Source of the DNA: Pseudomonas sp.
GTDB lineage: Bacteria; Pseudomonadota; Gammaproteobacteria; Pseudomonadales; Pseudomonadaceae
Length of the DNA stretch: 44,518 nucleotides
Assembly (NCBI RefSeq): GCF_028293835.1
Contig: NZ_JAQGNX010000093.1
Location: 1-44,518, forward strand
Direction of reading: 5' to 3'
In this document: in pieces, positions 36,745 through 44,518 of the stretch
Position numbering within the stretch: the first letter of the stretch is position 1
How the letters are laid out: every line of letters begins with the position of its first letter
Translations under genes and position numbers: made by a program
The notes under the pieces: generated by a model
The model's database searches: none
Told to the model about the DNA's origin: nothing
The model's input: the letters and a program-made list of their open reading frames with translations, nothing else

Positions 36745-37917
36745 TCAGATACCTGCTGCCGTGGCTTTATCGATCAGCCAGTTCAACGACGGACCGCGGT
36801 CGCTGGTGACTTCCACGGGGCGCCCGGACAAGCTGCTGCTCAGCGACTCGTCTGGCTTGATGCGTACACGAATGTCGGTGGACAGATCGACGCTGCTCAA
36901 GTTGGCGCTGCTGACAATTTTGCCGCTGCGAATGGTGTCGTCGCCGGCCACCTGAAAGTTCACCCGAGCGCCGGGACGCACGTCGGCGAATTGGCGATAA
37001 GTGAAGCGTGCTTCGATGTCGGCTTGGGTATTGCGCGGCACCAGCTGGAAAATCACTGCGCCTTTACCGGCGAACTGGCCGTCCGGAATCAGCTGCTTGG
37101 AAACGATGCAATCGCAGGGGCTGGTCAGGGTGCCGCTCAGTTGGCGAGCGAACAACTCTTCGATTTTCGCCGGCTGCAACTGGGTGTCAGCCAAATGGTC
37201 TTTAAGCATTTCCAGCATGCTGGTGTTGAACGAAGCCAGTGGCGCGCCTTTGGCAACCTCGCCGTTAATCCCAACCAGACTTTGCACCGTGCCTTCCCGG
37301 GGCATGGTCACATCGAGGCTGGCGACGCTGACCACGCCTGCAGTGGCATGACTGACGAAGTACAAACCGTAGACCGACTTGACGATGAAACCGAAGGCGA
37401 CCAGGCCGACCACAAAAATACCCGCACTAAACGTCACGGCGCGTAGCCGAGCGAAGGCCGACATACCGCCGCCGGTGCCTTTTTGTTTGCGCGCCTTGGT
37501 GAAGTTGTCGCGCTGCAAGGTCGCCAATACTTCACCCATGCTGACGATGTCGCCGCTCAAGTGTGAGGTGATCAAGTGACGCAGGGTGGCAATGTCTTGC
37601 TGTTCCAGGTTCTGGAACTGGCAGCCCACGCGGCCGGTGGCGGCGTCGACCGAACGGATCTGCAATTCGACATCCATGGCCAGACCAAGGTTGTCGATCA
37701 GGAACTGCATACGAGCTTTGATCACTTCCCCAACGGTGGGTTTCTGATGGCTTGGGGCGATGTAGCTCAGGCCGCCAGCCGACAAGTCTTCCACGCGCAC
37801 CAGCGGGGCGTTCGGCTGGCCGGTGAGCAAACGCAGCTTGGCGGGAATTTTGACCCTGGCGTGCTGACGCTGGGCTTCCGATTCGTGCACAACATTGGCA
37901 TTCACGGCGGTATTCAT
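36745..37917 (-). CDS. alg44: Alg44: c-di-GMP receptor and co-polymerase of alginate synthesis
   Basis: This 390-residue protein binds c-di-GMP through an N-terminal cytoplasmic PilZ domain and activates the polymerase Alg8. The motif RxxxR (Arg17 and Arg21) and DLSAGG (Asp44, Ser46) are intact, so activation by c-di-GMP should work. One transmembrane helix (about residues 155-178, FSAGIFVVGLVAFGFIVKSV) is followed by a periplasmic HlyD-like domain with a lipoyl-like region. The ATG at 37917 matches the P. aeruginosa start (length 389-390). It starts 40 nt after alg8. Confidence 0.96.
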   Translation of the reverse strand: MNTAVNANVVHESEAQRQHARVKIPAKLRLLTGQPNAPLVRVEDLSAGGLSYIAPSHQKPTVGEVIKARMQFLIDNLGLAMDVELQIRSVDAATGRVGCQFQNLEQQDIATLRHLITSHLSGDIVSMGEVLATLQRDNFTKARKQKGTGGGMSAFARLRAVTFSAGIFVVGLVAFGFIVKSVYGLYFVSHATAGVVSVASLDVTMPREGTVQSLVGINGEVAKGAPLASFNTSMLEMLKDHLADTQLQPAKIEELFARQLSGTLTSPCDCIVSKQLIPDGQFAGKGAVIFQLVPRNTQADIEARFTYRQFADVRPGARVNFQVAGDDTIRSGKIVSSANLSSVDLSTDIRVRIKPDESLSSSLSGRPVEVTSDRGPSLNWLIDKATAAGI

Positions 37918-37957
37918 GGCGTAGCTCCTACTAAATTGATTTGATCCATCGGCCCGG

Positions 37958-39439
37958 TCAAACCATTCCCAGCAGCACAGCGACAAACACGCTGAAGGCG
38001 GAGAACGTCATGGTTCGGGACGACCATGTATTGAACCAACGTTGAAAGCTGGCCAGGTCGCGAGTGAGTTTGGTGTCCTGGCGGGTCCAGGACTGTTGAT
38101 CGAGGCGGAAGAACACGTAGATCTTCACCAACGCGCCGACGATCTGGTTGTAATAGAGAATCATTGGGTAAGCAGGGCCAATGCTGTGCCCAGTGCAAGA
38201 CAGCAGCAGGGTCAAAATCAAGCGGGTAAAGCCAATCCACAACAGGTACACCAGGATGAACGTCACGCCGTATTTGAAGCTGGCGATCAGGGCCACGGTC
38301 AGGCCGAGAATTGATGTCCACATCGACACCCGCTGGTCAAACAGCACCACGCTGGTGAACAATCCCAGGCGCTTTACCCCAAGACCCAAGGCCCGTGAGT
38401 TCTGGCGCAAATTGTTGCCGTACCAGCGAAACATCAGTTTGCGGCTGGCCTTGAGGAAGCTTTTTTCCGGTGGATGCTCAACGGTGTTGATGGCGGCATC
38501 GGGCACGTAGAAGGTGTCGTAGCCCAAGCGCATCAGGCTGAACCAGCTGGACTTGTCGTCGCCGGTGAGAAACTTGAACGTGCCCAGGCGCCAATGCTCC
38601 AGGGAATCGCTTTCCACGTCGGCAATAAAGTCCGGGTTGGTCACGACTTCTGCGCGGAACACCGACATCCGCCCGGTCATGGTCAGCACGCGCTTGGACA
38701 GGGCCATGGAACACATGTTGAGGTGGCGCTGAGCGAAGCGCAGTTTGTGCCACTGGGCCATGATGTAGCCGCCGCGCACTTCGCAGAACTCATTGGTGGT
38801 CAGGCCGCCGACGTTGCCGAACAGCTGGAACCACGGCACGGTCTTGCGCACAGTGCCTTCGCCGAGCACGGTGTCGCCATCGATCACGGCCACCACGGCG
38901 CGGTCGTCCGGCAGGTGGCGAGAGATGGCGCGGAAACCGTAAGCCAGTCCGTCGCGTTTGCCGGTACCGGGAATGCGCACGAAGTCGAGTTTGACCCGAT
39001 CCGGCGGATTCATCCGCGCCCACAGGCTTTTCACCAGCAGCTCATCGGACATTTCCACGATCGAGCAGACCATGGTGGTCGGCAGGCCGCAGTCAATCGC
39101 TTCGCGGATCACCGAGCTGTACACCTGGGCGGTGGTCAGTGCGTCGATACGAAAACTGGTGACCATCAGGTACACGTGGGACGGGTCCGCCGCTTTACCC
39201 AGCTTGCGCACTTTGCGCCGCAGGTGCGGGTAGACCACGTACAGAAACAGCATGCCGCGCAGGAAGTGCGTGGCACCCATCGAATAACGCCAGATGCCGA
39301 TAAAGCCGATCAGGAAAATGAAATCCTTCGACTCGGAATCGAACGTCGTCGCAGGCAACGCCATGGCGATGCCCATCAGAATACTTAAGTAAAACAGCCA
39401 ACCGGCGGCCTGAAGTAGGCCGTGCTTTAGCCTGTGCAT
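37958..39439 (-). CDS. alg8: Alg8: mannuronan synthase (GT2 glycosyltransferase)
   Basis: This 493-residue inner-membrane glycosyltransferase polymerises GDP-mannuronate and feeds the chain through the membrane. It has membrane helices near the N-terminus (about 10-30 and 40-70) and in the last 130 residues. The GT2 domain is visible through Asp187/Asp189 in VIDGDT, the TGDD motif at about 292-295, and an RW motif in [10 protein letters not shown]. The start [15 protein letters not shown] matches relatives, so the ATG at 39439 is used, although the frame is open to 39472. It needs Alg44 with bound c-di-GMP. Confidence 0.96.
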   Translation of the reverse strand: MHRLKHGLLQAAGWLFYLSILMGIAMALPATTFDSESKDFIFLIGFIGIWRYSMGATHFLRGMLFLYVVYPHLRRKVRKLGKAADPSHVYLMVTSFRIDALTTAQVYSSVIREAIDCGLPTTMVCSIVEMSDELLVKSLWARMNPPDRVKLDFVRIPGTGKRDGLAYGFRAISRHLPDDRAVVAVIDGDTVLGEGTVRKTVPWFQLFGNVGGLTTNEFCEVRGGYIMAQWHKLRFAQRHLNMCSMALSKRVLTMTGRMSVFRAEVVTNPDFIADVESDSLEHWRLGTFKFLTGDDKSSWFSLMRLGYDTFYVPDAAINTVEHPPEKSFLKASRKLMFRWYGNNLRQNSRALGLGVKRLGLFTSVVLFDQRVSMWTSILGLTVALIASFKYGVTFILVYLLWIGFTRLILTLLLSCTGHSIGPAYPMILYYNQIVGALVKIYVFFRLDQQSWTRQDTKLTRDLASFQRWFNTWSSRTMTFSAFSVFVAVLLGMV

Positions 39440-39460
39440 AGTCAACATCCTAAAGTCAGT

Positions 39461-39537
39461 TGCAAGCCCCAAGCTCCAAGCGACAAGCCTGGAGCGAGGC
39501 GCTTTTGAACTTGCGGCTTGGAGCTTGAAGCTTGCGG
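39461..39537. repeat. REP-type inverted repeat in the algD-alg8 gap
   Basis: TGCAAGCCCCAAGCTCCAAG (39461-39480, continuing CGACAAG) and the opposed CTTGCGGCTTGGAGCTTGAAG (from 39510) form an imperfect inverted repeat with a 22-nt spacer. The family is different from the GTAGGAGCC type. It fills most of the 103 nt between algD and alg8 and can fold in the mRNA. Confidence 0.65.
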
Positions 39538-39542
39538 CTGCT

Positions 39543-40859
39543 TTACCAGCAGATGCCTTCGGTGCGATCGGAGGCGCTGGTGGCCTGGGACATGAAGCCC
39601 ACCAGGTCGATCACTTGCTTGCCGTGCGGAGCTTTCTGCGCCAGGGCGCGGAATTTCTCGTCACGGTTACCGAGGATGATCACGTCGGAGTTGTTGATCA
39701 CTTCGTCGAAGTCGGAATTGAGCAAGGACGAGACGTGCGGGATCTTCGACTCGATGTAATCCTTGTTCGCCCCGTGAACGCGGGCGTATTCGACGTTGGC
39801 GTCGTAGATGCTCAGGTCGTAGCCTTTGCCGATCAGCATTTCTGCCAGATCAACCAGCGGGCTTTCGCGCAGGTCATCGGTGCCGGCCTTGAAGCTCAGG
39901 CCGAGCAGGGCGACTTTGCGTTTGTCGTGGCTGGAAACGATGTCGAAAGCGTTCTGCACCTGGGACTCGTTACTGCGCATCAACGAGTTGAGCAGAGGCG
40001 ATTCCACGTCGAGGGCACCGGCGCGGTAGGTCAGGGCGCGTACGTCTTTCGGCAGGCAGGAGCCGCCGAACGCGAAGCCCGGGCGCATGTAGTACTGGGA
40101 CAGGTTCAGTGTCTTGTCCTGGCAGACCACTTCCATCACTTCGCGACCGTCGACGCCACACGCTTTGGCGATGTTGCCGATTTCGTTGGCGAAGGTCACT
40201 TTGGTGGCGTGCCAGACGTTGCAGGTGTACTTGATCATCTCGGCAACGGCGATGTCCTTGCGGATGATCGGCGCGTCGAGCTCTTCGTACAGCGATTGCA
40301 GAACATCACCCGATGCCTTGTCGAACTCGCCGATGACGGTCATCGGAGGCAAGTCGTAGTCGGCGATCGCCGTGCTTTCACGCAGGAATTCCGGGTTGAC
40401 CGCGACGCCGAAATCAACACCGGCTTTCTTGCCGGAGCAGTCTTCGAGGATCGGGATGACAACGTTTGCGACCGTGCCCGGAAGGACGGTGCTGCGAACC
40501 ACGATGGTGTGGCGGGTGGTCTTGTCGCGCAGGACAAAACCGATCTCGCGGCACACGGCTTCGATGTAGTTCAGTTCCAGGTCGCCGTTCTTCTTGCTCG
40601 GCGTACCGACGCAGATCATCGACAGGTCGGTGTCACGAATCGCTTCGGCGAAGTTGGTCGTACCGCGCAGGCGGCCGGTCTCGATACCTTTCTGCAGAAG
40701 TTCGCCCAGGCCGGGTTCAACGATCGGCGATTTGCCGGCGTTGATCATATCGATCTTGTCTTTGGCAACATCGACGCCAACGACGTCGTGGCCCCGTGCA
40801 GACAAGCAACCGGCACATACTGCACCGACGTAACCCAAACCAAATATGCTGATGCGCAT
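39543..40859 (-). CDS. algD: AlgD: GDP-mannose 6-dehydrogenase
   Basis: The first and committing enzyme of the alginate operon oxidises GDP-mannose to GDP-mannuronate with two NAD+. The 438-residue sequence has the N-terminal Rossmann motif [19 protein letters not shown], the central UDP/GDP-sugar dehydrogenase domain, and the catalytic Cys268 in [10 protein letters not shown], the position known from P. aeruginosa. The length is as expected. GAGAGG precedes the ATG. It is the first gene of the twelve-gene operon, behind a long untranslated region whose candidate promoter elements are listed separately. Confidence 0.97.
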   Translation of the reverse strand: MRISIFGLGYVGAVCAGCLSARGHDVVGVDVAKDKIDMINAGKSPIVEPGLGELLQKGIETGRLRGTTNFAEAIRDTDLSMICVGTPSKKNGDLELNYIEAVCREIGFVLRDKTTRHTIVVRSTVLPGTVANVVIPILEDCSGKKAGVDFGVAVNPEFLRESTAIADYDLPPMTVIGEFDKASGDVLQSLYEELDAPIIRKDIAVAEMIKYTCNVWHATKVTFANEIGNIAKACGVDGREVMEVVCQDKTLNLSQYYMRPGFAFGGSCLPKDVRALTYRAGALDVESPLLNSLMRSNESQVQNAFDIVSSHDKRKVALLGLSFKAGTDDLRESPLVDLAEMLIGKGYDLSIYDANVEYARVHGANKDYIESKIPHVSSLLNSDFDEVINNSDVIILGNRDEKFRALAQKAPHGKQVIDLVGFMSQATSASDRTEGICW

Positions 40860-40896
40860 CGCATTTACCTCTCTATTATCAAGCCGGTATTTACCA

Positions 40897-40912
40897 GGCC
40901 ATTTACATGGCC
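40897..40912 (-). promoter_or_regulatory. Tetraloop hairpin in the algD leader RNA
   Basis: In the mRNA sense GGCCAU and AUGGCC form a perfect 6-bp stem closed by the GNRA tetraloop GUAA, and three further pairs (ACC with GGU) extend it across a one-base bulge. It lies 38-53 nt before the algD start codon. It may shape leader folding or a protein site. Confidence 0.55.
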
Positions 40913-40937
40913 GGTGTTAATCATGTTCCGCGGTCAT

Positions 40938-41020
40938 AGTGCACTCGGAAGTGCGGCTGACAGGCGCCGCAAAGCCGTGTACAGGCATACTAAGTTCCGA
41001 GTGTCTAAATAAGTGCACTC
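40938..41020. repeat. Direct repeats AGTGCACTC flanking a possible AlgU -35 box
   Basis: AGTGCACTC occurs at 40938-40946 and 41012-41020, 74 bp apart centre to centre, about seven helical turns. Each contains the palindrome GTGCAC. They bracket GGAACTT (minus strand, 40992-40998). They could be sites for one regulator; none is known to me with this exact core. Confidence 0.45.
40970..40998 (-). promoter_or_regulatory. AlgU-like promoter candidate 1 for algD
   Basis: On the minus strand GGAACTT (40992-40998) is a perfect match to the AlgU/AlgT -35 box. The -10 consensus TCTGA expected 16-17 nt downstream is poor (CTTTG). Transcription would start near 40960 and give a leader of about 100 nt. 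Confidence 0.35.
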
Positions 41021-41346
41021 AAGGTGTGCGCAACTAGGCCTTATTGTTATGACTTGCCCTGTTATGCAGCCGAGTCCTCTGGTCAGAGGTAATCGTGCAA
41101 AAGTCTTGCGCGCTTGAAGCCAGGCTAGAAGCCCGTAAATCAAGCGGTTGGGTGCTCAGATGAGCACGTTAATAAGGGGCGCAGCCTTGGCCTTGTAGGG
41201 GATAGCAGTGATGCGTTATCTCCTGTCCTTTGATGTTGTCCAGATCAGGGGTCATGTAGCGCTAATTAATGTGACAACTTCGCTACGTGAGTCTCTTCTC
41301 TGCGTAAGTTATCTCGTACATGTTCAGAGATAATCGTTACCGGTGG

Positions 41347-41374
41347 TATGAGCTACGCATTTGGACATAGTTCC
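41347..41374 (-). promoter_or_regulatory. AlgU-like promoter candidate 2 for algD
   Basis: On the minus strand GGAACTA (41368-41374) is followed after a 16-nt spacer by TCATA (41347-41351), close to the AlgU consensus GAACTT-N16/17-TCTGA and similar in quality to the P. aeruginosa algD promoter. The leader would be about 480 nt, similar in order to the long P. aeruginosa leader. Confidence 0.4.
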
Positions 41375-41497
41375 TGTCCGCCCATCGCGAATTCTGAAAT
41401 TTCTTGAAATATTGAAAAAGATGGCACTGCTTTCATTTTGATAGCAACGACTGTTTCACCCTTGATACATAGGGGTATGAGCGGCTTAGATAGTTTT

Positions 41498-41535
41498 GTG
41501 CCACTACTGATAAAAATTTTCAGTGCCACTACTGA
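41498..41535. repeat. Tandem 13-bp direct repeats, possible operator
   Basis: GTGCCACTACTGA occurs at 41498-41510 and 41523-41535, spaced 25 bp. On the minus strand each reads TCAGTAGTGGCAC inside A/T-rich sequence. The repeat of TGGCAC recalls a sigma-54 -24 element, but no TTGC at -12 follows either copy. Confidence 0.45.
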
Positions 41536-41643
41536 AAAAAATCAGCGAAGTCGAGTGAAACTAAAGTTAGGAAAATGACTGCTTGGTTTTTGGCGCCAAC
41601 AAAATGGCTAAGTGGGCGGGAAATTGTTGGACGATCGGACGCT

Positions 41644-41674
41644 GGCGCACGACAGCTTTATAAGGTCGTGCGCC
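41644..41674 (-). other. Palindrome downstream of yaaA
   Basis: GGCGCACGAC (41644-41653) and GTCGTGCGCC (41665-41674) are a perfect 10-bp inverted repeat with an 11-nt loop, 12 nt after the yaaA stop. It is positioned like a terminator but no U-tract follows on either strand, so it may instead protect the mRNA 3' end. Confidence 0.5.
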
Positions 41675-41685
41675 AACCGAGTGCA

Positions 41686-42465
41686 TTACTCGGGTGCGTG
41701 ATCGCGCAGGAATACCAGGTGGTCCGGTTTAGACTGCTCGGCACTGTACCGATAGCCCTGGACATCGAACTGCTTGAGCGCAGCCGGGTCATTGATGCGC
41801 TCTTCAATGACGAAGCGGCTCATCATGCCGCGGGCCTTTTTCGCGTAGAAGCTGATGATCTTGTACTGACCGTTTTTCAGGTCCTTGAAGTCGGTATTGA
41901 TGATGCGTGCATTCAAGGCGTTGCGTTTGACCGCCGAGAAGTACTCGTTGGATGCCAGGTTCAGCAGCACATCATCGCCTTGGTCAGCCAGGGCTTCGTT
42001 CAACCACTCACTGATGCGCGTGCCCCAGAAGGCATACAGATCCTTGCCACGGGCATTCGCCAGTTTGGTGCCCATTTCCAGGCGATACGGTTGCATCAGG
42101 TCCAGTGGGCGCAACAGGCCATAGAGACCGGAGAGCATGCGCAGATGTTGCTGGGCGTAATCGAAATCGGCTTCGCTGAAGGTCTGCGCGTTGAGGCCGG
42201 TATACACATCGCCCTTGAAGGCGAGCAGGGCCTGTTTCGCATTCTCCGGCGTGAAGGCCGGGGTCCAGCTGCCGAAACGCGCGGCGTTGAGCCCGCCGAT
42301 CTTGTCGGAGACGTGCATCAACTCGCTGATCTGCGCCGGCGTCAGGTCGCGCAGCTGCATGATCAGCTCTTGGGAATGATCGAGGTACTGCGGCTGGGTA
42401 AAACGCTGGGTCGCCGGGGGTGTTTCGTAATCGAGGGTCTTGGCGGGGGAAATCACCATCAGCAT
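41686..42465 (-). CDS. yaaA: YaaA: peroxide stress protein
   Basis: This 259-residue DUF328/YaaA protein lowers free iron and limits oxidative damage under hydrogen peroxide stress in E. coli; it has DNA-binding properties there. Family hallmarks visible are the start [48 protein letters not shown] and [13 protein letters not shown]. The ATG at 42465 follows AAAGGAGA; the frame is open upstream but that part is a REPIN. In E. coli OxyR controls yaaA; I cannot see an OxyR site here. Confidence 0.94.
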   Translation of the reverse strand: MLMVISPAKTLDYETPPATQRFTQPQYLDHSQELIMQLRDLTPAQISELMHVSDKIGGLNAARFGSWTPAFTPENAKQALLAFKGDVYTGLNAQTFSEADFDYAQQHLRMLSGLYGLLRPLDLMQPYRLEMGTKLANARGKDLYAFWGTRISEWLNEALADQGDDVLLNLASNEYFSAVKRNALNARIINTDFKDLKNGQYKIISFYAKKARGMMSRFVIEERINDPAALKQFDVQGYRYSAEQSKPDHLVFLRDHAPE

Positions 42466-42578
42466 GAAGTCGTCTCCTTTAATCGTGGGGGCGATTCTAG
42501 GGGGTTGTCCTGAATGACTCCAGCTATCAAGGTGATAGGTGATCGGTGGCTCAGTGCGGTGTTGGACTGGATGGTCTT

Positions 42579-42710
42579 TTGTGGCGAGGGAGCTTGCTCC
42601 CGCTCGAGCGCGAAGCGGTCGCAAAGAGGCGGACCTGTTTCACCTGAGCGAATGACGTCGCTAATAGGGGCTGCTTCGCAACCCAGCGGGAGCAAGCTCC
42701 CTCGCCACAA
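42579..42710. repeat. REPIN between yaaA and the deacetylase-like gene
   Basis: TTGTGGCGAGGGAGCTTGCT (start of the arm, 42579-42604) and its reverse complement (42685-42710) flank 80 nt. This is a third REP family in the window (GTGGCGAGGGAGCTTGCTCC type), very common in fluorescent pseudomonads. The region otherwise holds the divergent promoters of yaaA and the deacetylase-like gene. Confidence 0.85.
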
Positions 42711-42784
42711 GGGGCGGTGTTGCTGCGGGAATGTGGGTGGGATCAGCTATAGTGCCGCGCGGGTTTTGTTATGGAGACATCCCT

Positions 42785-43909
42785 TTGCGTATCGTTTTTC
42801 TATTCTCGGCCTGGCTATTGAGCTTCGGTGCTCTCGCGGCGCCCGGCGATGTGGCGACGCTTGATCGCAGCACCTGGCCTGAACAACTCAGCAACCCGAC
42901 GCTGTTCGATGTCGCCTCGCGGGCAGAGATCCTGATGTTCTCGCGCGTGCTGCTGGCCAGCGAGTCGCTGGATGAACCGGCCCTGGCCCAGCGCCTGGGC
43001 TTGCGCACGGTCAATCTGGAGTCGGTCAATCGCCTGCGCCAGCGCCTGTGGCAACGGCTGCTGGCCAACTACAACTTCGCCCAGCAGAGCTGCGATCAGG
43101 ATGCCTCCTTCTGTTTCCTCGTCGAAGACCTGGCCACCCTGCGTGAGCAGGCGGGCAAGTTTCAGGTCAGCGAGGACAGCTATTACATCAAATGGGCCGA
43201 GCCGAGCCGGCTGTTCCACGCCCAGTACCTGGACGAGCAGTTGCGCAAGGCCGCGCTGTTTCCGCAGACCAGCAGCGAAGTCGATCGTTTTGGCGACTAT
43301 GAGCGCAATGGCGAGTCGATGCATGACCGGCTGTTTCTGCTGACGTTCGACAGCGCCGCCAACGCCGCGCCGGACAACACCGCGTGGGTCACCGAGTACC
43401 TGCGCAAGGCCAACATGACCGGCACGTTCTTTGTGCTGGGCAAGGATATCCAGGCGCGGTTGAGTGATCGCTCGGTGGCCAGCCTGCAGTCGACCTACTC
43501 CACGCAGTGCATCGGTGTGCAAGGCTGGGAGTTCCGCTCCCACAGCTATTGGCAAGACTGGCAGGACTCGGTGCGGCGCAGCGCCGAACTGGTCAAAAGC
43601 AAATTGCCGGAGAACTACGTACCGCTGTTTCGCCCGCCCGATGGCCAGCGCCGTTCCGACGCTGAAGGCTTCTTCAAGTCCCAGGGGTTGCAGGTGGCAT
43701 TGTGGGACATTGATGCCCAGGACGGTGCCGGCAAGCTCAAGGCCAGTCAGAGCGCGCAGCGGGTGCTGACCCTGATGCTGTTGTGGCGGCACGGGGTGAT
43801 CAACTTCAACGTGAAGCAGGACGGGGTGAAAACGGCGCTGCCGTGGCTGATCACGCAAACGGCGCCCAGCGGGATCGGTTGGGAGGACTGTCAGGACGGA
43901 TTTCGTTGA
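42785..43909 (+). CDS. NodB-like polysaccharide deacetylase family protein
   Basis: The 374-residue exported protein has a signal peptide ending ALAAPGD. Its C-terminal half resembles a NodB deacetylase: motif 1 LLTFDSAAN, motif 2 EFRSHSYWQDWQ, motif 3 FRPPDG and motif 4 LWDIDAQDG. The second Asp of motif 1 is Ser, and the second His of motif 2 (H-x-x-x-H) appears as Gln, so metal binding is probably altered or lost. A helical N-terminal region (about 20-170) with two Cys precedes it. Translation is predicted to start at the TTG at 42785 after GGAGA; an ATG at 42772 is in another frame. Substrate unknown; the next gene is phoH-like. Confidence 0.75.
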   Translation: MRIVFLFSAWLLSFGALAAPGDVATLDRSTWPEQLSNPTLFDVASRAEILMFSRVLLASESLDEPALAQRLGLRTVNLESVNRLRQRLWQRLLANYNFAQQSCDQDASFCFLVEDLATLREQAGKFQVSEDSYYIKWAEPSRLFHAQYLDEQLRKAALFPQTSSEVDRFGDYERNGESMHDRLFLLTFDSAANAAPDNTAWVTEYLRKANMTGTFFVLGKDIQARLSDRSVASLQSTYSTQCIGVQGWEFRSHSYWQDWQDSVRRSAELVKSKLPENYVPLFRPPDGQRRSDAEGFFKSQGLQVALWDIDAQDGAGKLKASQSAQRVLTLMLLWRHGVINFNVKQDGVKTALPWLITQTAPSGIGWEDCQDGFR

Positions 43910-44244
43910 AAGCGCAAAAGCCCGTAATCATTGGCTCAGGGGCGATTTTGCGAGAGATTTCGATGCAGGCGGACTTCCGACTTTAACGGCACATTGCCTG
44001 CACGCCAAGGGCTATTCGTCACTCTGAAAAATAAACTTCAAAAAAACGTCAAAGTGCTTTTTCCTGTCACACGTTTTGGAGTATTACGAAGACAGACCGC
44101 CGAAACCTGCAACACAGGTGGCGTCTCCCAAGACCCATTTTGTGAGCAGTTCACTTGATCCCTCGCAGGTGAATTCGGCAGTCACTTCGAGGCGCAGCAC
44201 TGTCAAGGTATTGCGTCGCCTGGCTCCCACAAAGGTGACCGAGT
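43910..44244. other. Gene-free interval before the PIN-PhoH gene
   Basis: About 335 nt without a frame that I recognise as a gene. It contains the inverted repeat at 43913-43952 and a small imperfect hairpin (about 44097-44124, CGCC...CCTG paired with CAGG...GGCG). The promoter of the downstream gene must lie here. I assign no RNA gene. Confidence 0.5.
43913..43952 (+). other. Inverted repeat after the deacetylase-like gene
   Basis: CGCAAAA (43913-43919) with TTTTGCG (43946-43952), supported by CCC with GGG further inside, begins 4 nt after the stop codon. The T-tract lies in the stem instead of after it, so it is at best a weak terminator. Confidence 0.35.
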
Positions 44245-44518
44245 ATGGATGATCACGGACGTAGTTCTTCCTCCAACCAGCCAATCCTTTATGTACTCGA
44301 TACCAACGTATTGATTCACGATCCAAACGCCCTGCTTAACTTCGAAGAACACCACGTCGCGATTCCGATGACCGTGCTTGAGGAGCTGGACAAGCTCAAG
44401 AGCGGGCATCACAGCGTGGCTGCGGAATGCCGGCAGGCAATTCGCCTGATCGACAAGACCCTGGGCGATGCCAGCCCTGAAGACGATGAACTGGGTGTAC
44501 CGATCCAGCGTGGCAAAA
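44245..44518 (+). CDS. PIN-PhoH family protein (5' part, truncated by window end)
   Basis: From the ATG at 44245 the frame is open to the window end (91 residues). It reads MDDHGRSSSSNQPILYVLDTNVLIHDPN, then AIPMTVLEELDKLKSG, which is the PIN-domain start of PhoH2/YlaK-type proteins (N-terminal PIN RNase domain followed by a PhoH ATPase). The conserved acidic Asp in LDTNVLI and Glu in VLEELD are PIN active-site residues. The PhoH part lies beyond the window. RNA cleavage with unwinding is the family's assigned activity. Confidence 0.85.
   Translation, partial: MDDHGRSSSSNQPILYVLDTNVLIHDPNALLNFEEHHVAIPMTVLEELDKLKSGHHSVAAECRQAIRLIDKTLGDASPEDDELGVPIQRGK

Larger units (their letters stand above)
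40860..41685. other. Non-coding upstream region of algD
   Basis: About 830 nt lie between algD and yaaA with no gene I recognise. Visible structure includes two AlgU-like -35 boxes on the minus strand, two sets of direct repeats, a GNRA-type hairpin near the start codon and a palindrome behind yaaA. The stretch 41,390-41,570 is markedly AT-rich. In P. aeruginosa this region binds AlgR, AmrZ, RpoN-linked factors and AlgU; the AlgR core CCGTTCGTC is not seen here, on either strand, by eye. Confidence 0.6.

Noticed and set aside
39525..41012. A 495-codon plus-strand open frame opposite algD
   Set aside because: Antisense shadow of a strongly conserved enzyme gene; composition typical of reverse reading of GC-rich Pseudomonas codons.
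41493..41535. Possible sigma-54 promoter (TGGCAC on the minus strand) upstream of algD
   Set aside because: The -24-like element is present twice but the -12 TTGC does not follow at the required distance in either copy, so I list only the direct repeats.
44090..44160. Small RNA or riboswitch upstream of the PIN-PhoH gene
   Set aside because: Only a short imperfect hairpin is visible, without a promoter or terminator that would define an RNA gene.

Overview
The window is about 44.5 kb of high-GC chromosome from a Pseudomonas, most likely of the P. fluorescens group. Three things point there. It holds a complete alginate operon in the Pseudomonas order algD-8-44-K-E-G-X-L-I-J-F-A. It holds Pseudomonas-typical families (DUF3509, DUF1302/DUF1329, a TccC-type RHS protein). 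It also holds several paired inverted REP sequences (REPINs). I saw no rRNA, tRNA, CRISPR array, transposase or prophage gene. All gene calls rest on reading the sequence and recalling families; no search was run.

Layout. 1-652: no convincing gene, one minus-strand terminator. 653-6551: a DUF1302 outer-membrane protein, its usual DUF1329 partner, a terminator, then a large MalT-type LuxR regulator. 6571-10833: mostly single housekeeping or stress genes: a SirB1-like protein, a leucine-type dehydrogenase, YebG with a clear LexA box, PsiE, a DUF3509 protein and an HPF-like ribosome factor. 10986-14967: a divergent AraC/EamA exporter pair, then a LysR gene overlapping a 2-ketoacid reductase gene by 4 nt. 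15153-19963: a plus-strand four-gene efflux operon (outer-membrane lipoprotein, FUSC/AaeB-like pump, DUF1656 peptide, HlyD-type fusion protein). 20110-21423: an SDR gene behind a small membrane protein gene. 21554-24388: a TccC-like RHS toxin whose C-terminal domain looks like a PI4K-type kinase.

24480-40859 (minus strand) is the alginate operon. AlgA and AlgD make GDP-mannuronate. Alg8 with the c-di-GMP receptor Alg44 polymerises it. AlgK, AlgX, AlgG, AlgL and AlgE modify and export it, and AlgI, AlgJ, AlgF and AlgX acetylate it. algC is not in the window. Three intercistronic gaps carry structure: a REP-type inverted repeat between algD and alg8, a REPIN between algL and algI, and a strong hairpin followed by a CA-rich Hfq/Crc-like motif between algF and algA. 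About 830 nt upstream of algD carries no gene but has two AlgU-like promoter candidates, two sets of direct repeats and a tetraloop hairpin.

41686-44518: yaaA (iron/peroxide stress), a REPIN, a NodB-like polysaccharide deacetylase relative with altered metal-ligand motifs, and the 5' part of a PIN-PhoH gene that runs off the window.

The least conventional items are the RHS protein with a kinase-like tip, the structured non-coding parts of the alginate operon, and the unassigned DUF1302/DUF1329/LuxR unit.
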